Shown here in pieces: positions 25,160 through 34,623 of a stretch of DNA of 64,000 bases. The notes under the pieces are model-generated. The model was not told the DNA's origin. It did not search any database and saw only the letters and a list, made by a program, of their open reading frames with translations. The number at the start of each line of letters is the position of its first letter. The stretch's first letter is position 1. Made by a program: the position numbers and the translations under genes. Where the stretch lies: positions 72,009 through 136,008 of the forward strand of contig CAAENA010000056.1 of the NCBI GenBank assembly GCA_900757205.1. The letters run 5' to 3'. Origin of the DNA: an uncultured Collinsella sp. Its GTDB lineage: Bacteria > Actinomycetota > Coriobacteriia > Coriobacteriales > Coriobacteriaceae.

Positions 25160-26542
25160 TTAGCTAAGCTCAGGCCAGTAACCCTTGTTGGCCTCGATCA
25201 TGTCGTCGAGAACCTCCTTGGCGACCTTCATCGACGGCACGGTCTTGTTCAGCGTAAAGGCCTTGAGTGCCTTCTCGTACGAACCCTCGATCGTGGCCTC
25301 GACCACGAGCTTCTCGGAGTTCAGCTGCTGCATCATGAGGCCCTGCTGGAACAGCGGAATGTTGTCGCGGCTGATGACCTCGGGGCCGTTCTTGCCAATG
25401 TAGGCAGGCAGCTCGACCATAGCGTCGTAGGGCATGTTGGGGATAGCGCCCTTGTTCTCGCAAATGACCAGGAAGCGCTGCTTGGTGTCGTTCTTCAGAG
25501 CGATAGCCAGGTCGGCAATCCAGTCGCCGTGGCTGCCCGCATAGAACGTGCTCTCGTCGATCTCGCCGGTCTTCTCGTAGTGATCGATGCCGTCGAAGAG
25601 GTTCTTCTCGCGCGTTTCCTCAACCTCGTTAGCACGGGTGCGCTCGGGGTTGGAATGCTCGACGAACTCCTTCTGCTGCAGGTAGTAGTTCAGATACGTG
25701 TTGGGCAGGTACTCCGGGAAGCACTCCATGATCTCGTACTCGCCCTTCCAGACGTAGTACCAGCTGCCCTTGGTGTGACGGTTCTGCTCGGGATGCTCGT
25801 CGGCGGTCTCCTCGGGCTTCTTTGCCATGAGCGAGCCCATGCCCTTGAGGTAGGAGTCGGGCAGCAGGATCTGGTGCTCCTTGATGTACTCGCGCAGCTG
25901 CGGCAGGACCTCCTCGCCCTTGTGGCGGATCGAGGTGAACCAACCGAAGTGGTTGAGGCCAAAGTAATCGTACTCGACATCCTTCTTGTCGATATCGAGC
26001 GCGGCGCAAACCACGTCGATGATCGCGATCGGCATGTCGCAGATGTTGATGATGCGAGCGTTGGGACGCAGCACACGGCAGCCCTCGGAGACGATGGCGG
26101 CAGGGTTGGAGTAGTTGAGAATCCAGTAGTCCTTCTTGGCGTACTTCTCAACGTCATCGATCAGCTCGACCATGGGGAAGATGGTGCGCATGCCGTAGGC
26201 AAGGCCGCCGCAACCGCAAGTCTCCTGACCCACGCAGCCGTGACGCAGCGGAATCTTCTCGTCCTGCTCGCGCATGGCGTAGCCGCCCACGCGCATCTGG
26301 GCAAACACGAAGCTCGCGTCGGTAAAAGCCGTCTCCTTGTCGGTGGTCACCGTGAGCTTGATGTCCAGGCCGAGGTCCTCGTGCAAAATCCAGTCCACGA
26401 GCACGCCGATCTTGCGCTGGCGCTCCTCGTTGATGTCGTACAGGCGAATCTCGTCAACGTCGAGCTCGTCCTTGCGCAGGGCGATGGACTTGACGATGCC
26501 GGGGGTAAAGGTGGATCCGCCACCACACAGAGTAATGATCAT
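25160..26542 (-). CDS. GH4 6-phospho-alpha-glucosidase (GlvA/MalH-like), 460 aa
   Basis: NAD- and metal-dependent glycosidase of family GH4 that splits phosphorylated disaccharides such as maltose 6'-phosphate imported by the adjacent PTS. NAD binding: CGGGSTFTPGIV at residues 6-17. Family signatures include GQETCGCGGLAYGMRTI, LNYSNPAAIV and NICDMPIAI (catalytic-metal Cys and region), and YFGLNHFGWFTSI with the metal His. Close resemblance to Bacillus GlvA is evident over the full length, including the C-terminal VANPGW-free ending (ANKGYWPEL). The start is 3 nt beyond the stop of the PTS gene, so they are coupled. Confidence 0.9.
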   Translation of the reverse strand: MIITLCGGGSTFTPGIVKSIALRKDELDVDEIRLYDINEERQRKIGVLVDWILHEDLGLDIKLTVTTDKETAFTDASFVFAQMRVGGYAMREQDEKIPLRHGCVGQETCGCGGLAYGMRTIFPMVELIDDVEKYAKKDYWILNYSNPAAIVSEGCRVLRPNARIINICDMPIAIIDVVCAALDIDKKDVEYDYFGLNHFGWFTSIRHKGEEVLPQLREYIKEHQILLPDSYLKGMGSLMAKKPEETADEHPEQNRHTKGSWYYVWKGEYEIMECFPEYLPNTYLNYYLQQKEFVEHSNPERTRANEVEETREKNLFDGIDHYEKTGEIDESTFYAGSHGDWIADLAIALKNDTKQRFLVICENKGAIPNMPYDAMVELPAYIGKNGPEVISRDNIPLFQQGLMMQQLNSEKLVVEATIEGSYEKALKAFTLNKTVPSMKVAKEVLDDMIEANKGYWPELS

Positions 26543-26545
26543 TGT

Positions 26546-28162
26546 TTACTGCTCCTTCTCAATTGCGTTTTCGACCTTGTCGCGCATCTCGGCGACCTTC
26601 ATGCCAAAGATGATCTGGATATTGTTGCCGTTGCGGTTGATGCCGCTGTTGGGCACGTGGTTGATGAGGTTCTCATCGATGAGGTCCGGGTTCTTAACGT
26701 TCACGCGAAGACGCGTAAAGCAGTTCTCGAGCTCCTCGATGTTGTCCTTGCCGCCAAGACCTGCGACCAGGTCGGCAATGCCCGCATCGACGCCCTCTGC
26801 GGGAGCCGCGGCAACAGCGCCCTGCTTCACCGCGACAGACGCGGCGGCCTCGCCCTCGGCAACGGACTCAGCAAGCTCGGACTCCTCCTCGCGACCAGGC
26901 GTGTGGAGGTTGAGCTTCTTAATAAGGAAGGTGAAGAGGAAGAAGTACAGAGCGGCGTTGACGACTCCAAGCACCAGCATAACCGGCCAGTTGGTCTTAT
27001 CGACACCGAGAACCAGGTTGGAAACCACGATGTTGATGATGCCGCCTGCAGTCGAAGCGGGCACGGAGAGAACCTTGAGCAGAACCAGGAAGATGCCGGA
27101 AAGAACCGAGTGAACGACAAAGAGCACGGGAGCGGCAAAGACAAAGAGGAAGTCCATGGGCTCGGTCACGCAGGAAAGCACGGCGGTGATGATCAGCGGG
27201 ATGATAACGGCCTTGGTCTTGTCCTTGTTCTGCTTGTAGGCGGTGAAGATAAAGGCGAGACCGATACCGATGTAGGGCCACAGGTTGTTGAAGGTGTAGC
27301 TGTTGAAGTAGGTGCTATCGGAGAAGGGCTGGCCCGTCATTGCCATCTCGGCAACACGGATGGGATAGGCGCCGGCGATAACCTGATCACCCAGCGTCAG
27401 GGTGCCACCCACATCGGAGAACTGGAACGGGGTGTAGATGAGGTGGTGCAGACCGGTGGGAACGAGCAGCTTGTTGAGCATGCCGTAGATAAACAGACCG
27501 ATGTTGCCCGACTCCTTAATGATGCCGGCAACGGAGGAGATGGCACCCTGAACCGGAGGCCAAACGATGCAGAAGCCAGCGCCCATGATCCAGGAGATGA
27601 TGATCATGATCAGGAACGGGAAGCGAACGCCCGAGAACATCGAAAGAGCAATGGGGAACTGCTTGTTCGAGTACTTGTTGAACACGGCACCGGTGATGCA
27701 ACCAAGAATGATGCCGCCAAACACGCCGGTATCGAGCACCTGAATGCCCATAACGGTGCTCTGGCCGGTTCCGGTAAGGCCGAGCATGCCGCTCGCCTCG
27801 GCAAGAGAGCCGGTGGCGTTGAGCACGATGTTGTTAGCCTGCAGGAACAGGAAGAACGACATCAGGGCGATCAGCGAAGCGTGGCCCTTGTTCTTCTTTG
27901 CCATGGCGCCGGCGATGCCCACGCAGAACAAAATCGAGAGGTTGTTGATGATAAACATCAGCGACTGATAGACAACGGCGCCCACAAGCTGGAACGGACC
28001 GGAGCCCAGCACAGGGATCACGGCGCAGATGGTCTTGTTGGTTAGAATGATGCCCACGATGAGCAGAATGCCGGCAACCGAGAGATACATCATCGGCTGG
28101 ACGATTGACTTCGCGAACACCTCCAACGGCGCTTTGAAATTGAACTTCTTTTTTGCGGTCAT
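26546..28162 (-). CDS. PTS transporter IICB, alpha-glucoside type, 538 aa
   Basis: Sugar permease and IIB domain of a glucose-superfamily PTS. About ten membrane segments cover residues 15-430 with family motifs GLHHLIYTPFQF and CVTEPMDFLFVFAAP. An Ala/Glu linker leads to the IIB domain, whose phosphorylated cysteine is in ENCFTRLRV near residue 480. The ATG at 28162 is chosen for GGGGAG 8 nt upstream. With the GH4 enzyme downstream and the separate IIA upstream, maltose-type alpha-glucosides are the likely cargo. It matches the MalP/GlvC group by motif. Confidence 0.9.
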   Translation of the reverse strand: MTAKKKFNFKAPLEVFAKSIVQPMMYLSVAGILLIVGIILTNKTICAVIPVLGSGPFQLVGAVVYQSLMFIINNLSILFCVGIAGAMAKKNKGHASLIALMSFFLFLQANNIVLNATGSLAEASGMLGLTGTGQSTVMGIQVLDTGVFGGIILGCITGAVFNKYSNKQFPIALSMFSGVRFPFLIMIIISWIMGAGFCIVWPPVQGAISSVAGIIKESGNIGLFIYGMLNKLLVPTGLHHLIYTPFQFSDVGGTLTLGDQVIAGAYPIRVAEMAMTGQPFSDSTYFNSYTFNNLWPYIGIGLAFIFTAYKQNKDKTKAVIIPLIITAVLSCVTEPMDFLFVFAAPVLFVVHSVLSGIFLVLLKVLSVPASTAGGIINIVVSNLVLGVDKTNWPVMLVLGVVNAALYFFLFTFLIKKLNLHTPGREEESELAESVAEGEAAASVAVKQGAVAAAPAEGVDAGIADLVAGLGGKDNIEELENCFTRLRVNVKNPDLIDENLINHVPNSGINRNGNNIQIIFGMKVAEMRDKVENAIEKEQ

Positions 28163-28261
28163 AGCGGTACTCCCCTTCCTTTTCCGCAAATTAAGACAGA
28201 TGTGCCCTGGACAAGACCGTGAGCCTTGCCTTATATCAATCGATGTATGGGCACGTTATGC

Positions 28262-29116
28262 CTAGAGACCAGGTTCTCCAAGCAGGTTAACAATGTGATA
28301 TGCGAGATAACTCTTCTCGGCATCGGTAACGACAACGTTATAGGTAGACGACAAGTGGGCGGCTATGGCGTCCGCGCACGAGAATGCGCACGGATACGCC
28401 GTTTCATCGATTCGGAACAGCGCGTCGCCATTGATTTGCCCTGACGTGGGATCGAGCGCTCGCTGCGCGAAAAACTGCAGGTGACGAACGAAACGCTCAT
28501 AGGGCAGCGAGGTGTCATCGAGGGTCGTAGCATAGCGCTCGGAAACAATCGCAAGCACGTCGCGAACAAGCTGAACCGAGATGATGAGACGGTCGGAGCG
28601 TTGCGGCATGGTGGCGTTGACGATATGCAAGGTAATGAAACCCTGCTCCTCCTCGCTCATCTCGATACCCAGGTAGTCCTTGATAATCTGAAGGGCACGG
28701 CCCGCAAGCGCGTACTCCTTGCGATAGAACTGCTGGATCTCGAGCAGCAGCGGGTTCTCGCAGGGAACGCCCTTGCGCTCGCGCTCCAAAGCAAGGCTGA
28801 TATGGTCTGCGAGAGCGATGAGGATCTTATCGTTGATGTCGACATTGAGCTCTCGACGAAGCATCTGAACGATATCCTCGGAAATCACGAGGTTGACGGT
28901 GGGGATGGACTCCAAAAGATGTGCCAAGCGGTCTATCGTACGCGAATCCTGAGAAGTTCCCTCCTGCAACGCGTAGGTCTTTTCGACCGATGCCTCGTCG
29001 ATGGCATCGCCGGCATGACGGCCAAAGCAGAGGCCTCGACCGATGACGATGAGCTCGGAGCCATCGTCCGAAGTGACCATTGCGACGTTGTTGTTAAAAA
29101 CTCGCTTGATAACCAC
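28262..29116 (-). CDS. LicT/BglG family transcriptional antiterminator, 284 aa
   Basis: RNA-binding antiterminator controlled by PTS phosphorylation. The N-terminal CAT domain (VIKRVFNNNVAMV, then GRGLCFGRHAGDAID) binds a RAT hairpin. Two PRD domains follow, with their regulatory histidines in LADHISLAL, ITLHIVNA, RFVRHLQFFAQR and YLAYHIVNLL. I prefer the GTG at 29116, which has GGTGGG upstream and aligns exactly with the LicT N-terminus; the frame is open to a GTG at 29128. It lies between the IIA and IICB genes and should act on the leader found at 29673-29759. Confidence 0.88.
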   Translation of the reverse strand: MVIKRVFNNNVAMVTSDDGSELIVIGRGLCFGRHAGDAIDEASVEKTYALQEGTSQDSRTIDRLAHLLESIPTVNLVISEDIVQMLRRELNVDINDKILIALADHISLALERERKGVPCENPLLLEIQQFYRKEYALAGRALQIIKDYLGIEMSEEEQGFITLHIVNATMPQRSDRLIISVQLVRDVLAIVSERYATTLDDTSLPYERFVRHLQFFAQRALDPTSGQINGDALFRIDETAYPCAFSCADAIAAHLSSTYNVVVTDAEKSYLAYHIVNLLGEPGL

Positions 29117-29134
29117 GGTACCCACCACAAGAAT

Positions 29135-29647
29135 TTACTCGGAAAGCCAGATGACAGGCTCTTTAACAGCGACAGGGCCGGAAGCATGCTCGCGAAGAGT
29201 CGAGTTCTCCGAACGCTCGCACACGATAACGAAGACCGTAGGATCGAAACCGGCAGCGCGAACCACGTCGAAATCGACCTCGACGAGGGGCTGGCCCGCG
29301 TCAACGTGATCACCCTGGGCAACAAGCGCATGGAAGCCCTTGCCCTCAAGTTTAACAGTGTCGATTCCGATATGCAGCATCACCTGAGCAGAGCTGTCAT
29401 CGGACATGATGCCCAGCGCGTGCTCAGTCGGAAACAGCGCCGCGACGGTGCCGGAAACAGGAGCGCACACCGTTCCCTCTTGGGGAACCACAGCAACGCC
29501 ATCGCCCACTGCACGGCTGCTAAAAGCGGGGTCATTGGTTTTTTCTAGGTGAACAAGCTCGCCGGAAACAGGAGCGAGGATTTCGAACTCGGAGATTGCA
29601 GTCTTCTGCTCATCCGAACCGCCCATCAGGCGAGAAAAGAAACCCAT
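29135..29647 (-). CDS. PTS IIA component, glucose (Crr) family, 170 aa
   Basis: Soluble phosphocarrier that transfers phosphate from HPr to the IIB domain of the downstream permease. The active-site histidine is in QVMLHIGIDTV, with the second histidine in TEHALGI; the fold-typical APVSGELVHLE and CAPVSGTVAALFP repeats are present. The ATG at 29647 has AGGGA 9 nt upstream. The protein starts with an extra 20-residue tail relative to bare IIA domains. First gene of the alpha-glucoside operon; its leader holds the putative antiterminator/terminator pair. Confidence 0.9.
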   Translation of the reverse strand: MGFFSRLMGGSDEQKTAISEFEILAPVSGELVHLEKTNDPAFSSRAVGDGVAVVPQEGTVCAPVSGTVAALFPTEHALGIMSDDSSAQVMLHIGIDTVKLEGKGFHALVAQGDHVDAGQPLVEVDFDVVRAAGFDPTVFVIVCERSENSTLREHASGPVAVKEPVIWLSE

Positions 29648-29672
29648 GGTGGCATGTCCCTTCATAAATATA

Positions 29673-29759
29673 GCCCAACCAAAATCAAGCGAATGCATCC
29701 ATAGAGACACACCCGTTCAAAGACTTTGGTTAGGCCCACGTCCGAGGGACTCGGTAACC
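29673..29759 (-). promoter_or_regulatory. putative RAT antiterminator overlapping a terminator
   Basis: Read on the minus strand, GGTTACCGAG (about 29750-29759) can pair with CTCGG and CCTAACC in 29728-29749 to give a hairpin beginning GGTTAC, as in LicT/SacY RAT sites. The 3' part GGGCCTAACCAAA (about 29725-29737) can instead pair with TTTTGGTTGGGC (29673-29684) to form a terminator-like stem ending just before the IIA ribosome-binding site. The two folds are mutually exclusive. The terminator has a large loop and only a weak U-tract, so the call is inference supported by the adjacent LicT-type gene. Confidence 0.55.
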
Positions 29760-29829
29760 TTCCGCATTTCTTTTTACGGGGATTATTGTAGGCAACAGCA
29801 AAGCCAGAATAGTCATTATGACCGGTGAG

Positions 29830-29860
29830 CGGTATTTATTCTTCGATAAACGGTATTTAA
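29830..29860. promoter_or_regulatory. direct repeat CGGTATTTA, 21 bp apart
   Basis: CGGTATTTAT at 29830 and CGGTATTTAA at 29851 are exactly two helical turns apart. They lie upstream of the alpha-glucoside operon leader and of a TACAAT -10 candidate on the minus strand near 29786-29791. They could be binding sites for an activator or repressor. Confidence 0.35.
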
Positions 29861-29879
29861 GCGGCGTTTGGATGCTCCT

Positions 29880-30674
29880 ATAGCTCTGTCAGCCCTCGAG
29901 GACTCCATGCTGACGGGCGACATCGGTACCGACAAGATTCATATGCCCTCGGTGCTGTGCGCTCGCGTGTGAGTGCCTTCTTCCCGTCGGATCCGCGCGC
30001 GGCGCGGAAAGAGCGCGGCGAACTTTGACGCATGGTACGGCCGGTCCGAGCGCCTTCCATATGATGCCTTTATGTCTTGCATAATTATGCTTGCGCCATG
30101 CATAAAAAGACGGGGGTATCCCTTCCCGTCCCAACGTACCCCCGCTTGGACCGTGCAAAAACCGGAGTATTCAGCATCGCAGTCCCCGTCGGCGACGCCG
30201 CGAATCGGGGAAGCCGCACGATCGGCGTCATTTTGGGGCCCGGCGCGACGCGAAACGTGTGATATTGCCGCGCCGGACCCCGTCCGCCAACCCAAATAGT
30301 CTGTCGAAGGATCTCGCTGGCCCAAAAAGACGCTTCCGGCGCGTATGCAGCCGCCCCAGCCTGCTGAATACTCCCAAAAATGCACGGTGCACCCGGGGGA
30401 CCCGTGCATGCCGTGAAAAAACACGCTCACATCCAAAAGAATGCGAGCGTGAAAGCCAGATGGCAGCAGGGGCGCCAGACGGCGGGCGGAATCCCTGGCG
30501 CGTCCGCCCGGGCACCGCAGCCGCCGCGTGTCAGTGGGGAGCTTCATGTTCTCCGTCGATGCCAGAACCCCGCATACGCGAATCTCCAACTAAGCCGATA
30601 GCCCACATCTCTTGCCGCGACCGCCTCCGTGCATTTTCGTGAGGGGGCCGGCCCACCTCAAACCTGCGCCCACT
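29880..30674. other. long non-coding gap holding repeat element copy B
   Basis: About 800 nt without a convincing gene between the PTS operon promoter and the helicase terminator. It contains copy B of the 312-nt element (30076-30386), followed by a small hairpin built on ACGCTC/GAGCGT at about 30422-30450. Short open frames exist in all directions, but none has a ribosome-binding site and recognisable product. Confidence 0.5.
30076..30386. repeat. repeated non-coding element, copy B
   Basis: Same block order and spacing as 11611-11922. CTTGCATAA is at 30076, TGCATAAAAA at 30099 (+23), the 41-nt block at 30136-30176 (+37) and the 25-nt block at 30362-30386 after 185 nt. The last block is identical to copy A and complementary to part of the third. 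The TTGCATAATTATGC at the 5' end is itself palindromic and resembles an ARG-box-like AT-rich dyad. The 185-nt core is GC-rich and unlike copy A. Confidence 0.75.
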
Positions 30675-30705
30675 AAAAAGGACCCCGAGCATAGTCTGCT
30701 CGGGG
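30675..30705 (-). terminator. intrinsic terminator of DEAD-box helicase gene
   Basis: CCCCGAGCA and TGCTCGGGG pair around 5 nt. On the minus strand the stem is followed by TCC and five T residues. It lies 37 nt after the helicase stop. Confidence 0.88.
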
Positions 30706-30741
30706 CCCAAACTCATCTCGCCTTACCGCGCGACGCGTATG

Positions 30742-32991
<2,250 letters not shown>

Positions 32992-33252
32992 ATGTTGTTG
33001 TTCCTTATCTGCACGCGCGATGGACGCGGCATGCGGCCGCGCGGGCGTGCTTGGTAGTGCGCTAATACATACAAAAACGGGTGCGCACAGAGAGGACGTT
33101 GCTCAGCACGCTGGCGATCGCTTTGGCAGCCCTATCACGCGCCGTCCAGACGCAGCAGCTCTAAGCGATGGAGCAGATTCGCCGCGGGATAGTATACCCG
33201 TGCTTCGCATGCCCCCACGTAAACCACAGATGACGGGGCGGACGCGGCTGAT

Positions 33253-33311
33253 TGTCTCAATCTGTAACGGCTGCGGAGCAAAACCGGCCCCAAATGTTAC
33301 AGAACAAGACA
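33253..33311. repeat. 59-nt palindromic unit, single copy
   Basis: Left arm close to TGTCTCAATCTGTAACG, 25 variable nt, and right arm TGTTACAGAACAAGACA: exactly 59 nt. This is the most degenerate member of the 17-unit family and the only solitary one in the window. It lies in the 498-nt gap between the divergent helicase and FHA genes. The rest of that gap (32992-33252 and 33312-33489) shows no gene. Confidence 0.85.
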
Positions 33312-33489
33312 GAGAGGGATTACCGTCCAGTCCAAACCAAATCTCTCGGTCTTCCTGCAATTTCGAACATGTGGCCTATAATGTTGCTTTGGTTACGCTA
33401 CATATTGCGCAGCCATTTAATACGTCGCCCACCGGGGGCCATTAATTCCTATCGCCTTATTGGCTAGGAAGCAATCAAAGGAGGTATCC

Positions 33490-34452
33490 GTGGCAGCAGA
33501 GACACCTTGCTCGGTCCTCTATAACGATATTCGCTCGTTCGGCGGTCTTAGACATCTCGAGATCGCCCGAATGCTCATCAATGGAAACTCTTATCTCGGC
33601 AGTACCCTGCTCGAGAAATGCTCTTCCAACCGCTCGTATCTCACCCGTTACATCGTCCATCGCGAGCCTGACCAGTGCGCGCCCGCCATCTACAGCGACT
33701 TTGCCGTCACCACGCTCAATCTTTCCGCGGCAATCTGCAGCAAGCTCGGCGGCGGCGAGTCCGCCTATCAGGCAATCGCCGAGCACTATCGCGGCCCGGC
33801 CGCCAACGAAATGATGTCGGCTCTCGCCAGCTACAAGCTGGACAGCCGCCTATATGCAAATGCCCTCAATCACATCGACAACTTTGACGGCAATGCCGTG
33901 CGCGAGAAGAGTACGCTTTACCTTATGCTCTTTGTGGCAACGGGGGCGCTCGCCGATCCCGTTCAGGGCGTGGCCACCGTCGAGCGCTTTTGTGACAGCA
34001 AGACTGGCGGGCATTTTGGCACCACCGAGACCACCGTCGGCCGTAGTTTTTTGAGCAGCTTGGATCAGCCGCGCACCGTCGCCCCCAACCTCGGCTTGCT
34101 TAGGACGCACGCCGGAAACAGCGTTGACATGCAGATCCACCCCCTTACGCGTGACCCGCGCGGCACCGTGATTGGTTCTTTGCCCAAAACCTCGCCCAGC
34201 ATCACCGATGTGGGCGCCGACGCATCGCGCGAGCATCTTCGCATTTGGCTTGAGGGTGGGCACTGGTACGCCCAGGGCCTTGGATCGACCAACGGCACAG
34301 TGCTCGAATCGGGCGCGGGTGACGGCGATATTGTGATTGAGCCGCCGCGCGACCAACGCGAGCCTGGCAAGATCTATCCCCCGGTGAAAATCGAAAACAG
34401 CGACAGGCTCCATCTGGGTCTCTACACGACATTCCTTGTCATTGTGGACTAG
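33490..34452 (+). CDS. FHA-domain protein, 320 aa
   Basis: Cytoplasmic protein with a C-terminal forkhead-associated domain (about residues 210-315) that reads phosphothreonine. The FHA signature residues are visible in GTVIGSLPKTSPSITD, SREHLRIW and GSTNGT. The N-terminal 200 residues are helical, of unknown type. The GTG at 33490 is chosen because AAAGGAGG lies 5 nt upstream. It is followed by a terminator and then by a Ser/Thr kinase gene in the same direction, so it is a likely target or reader of that kinase. Confidence 0.85.
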   Translation: MAAETPCSVLYNDIRSFGGLRHLEIARMLINGNSYLGSTLLEKCSSNRSYLTRYIVHREPDQCAPAIYSDFAVTTLNLSAAICSKLGGGESAYQAIAEHYRGPAANEMMSALASYKLDSRLYANALNHIDNFDGNAVREKSTLYLMLFVATGALADPVQGVATVERFCDSKTGGHFGTTETTVGRSFLSSLDQPRTVAPNLGLLRTHAGNSVDMQIHPLTRDPRGTVIGSLPKTSPSITDVGADASREHLRIWLEGGHWYAQGLGSTNGTVLESGAGDGDIVIEPPRDQREPGKIYPPVKIENSDRLHLGLYTTFLVIVD

Positions 34453-34454
34453 CG

Positions 34455-34488
34455 CGGACGGCGATCAAAAGACGGTCGCCGTCCGTCT
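34455..34488 (+). terminator. intrinsic terminator after FHA gene
   Basis: CGGACGGCGA and TCGCCGTCCG pair around 11 nt, followed by TCTTTCGTCTTC. It lies 3 nt after the FHA stop codon and separates it from the kinase gene. Confidence 0.75.
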
Positions 34489-34623
34489 TTCGTCTTCTAC
34501 CTTCTGCGTCGTAAACGACAATACTCAGCGGTATACGTGGGCAGTGCGGCTATCATAGTACTTTACCGATATCCGCACTGCTCGCGTATACGCGCGGCAA
34601 CCCATGCCAGACAAAGGAACGCC

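Noticed and set aside
25070..28045. 991-codon plus-strand frame opposite the GH4 and PTS genes
   Set aside because: Spans two genuine genes in antisense and has no family features.
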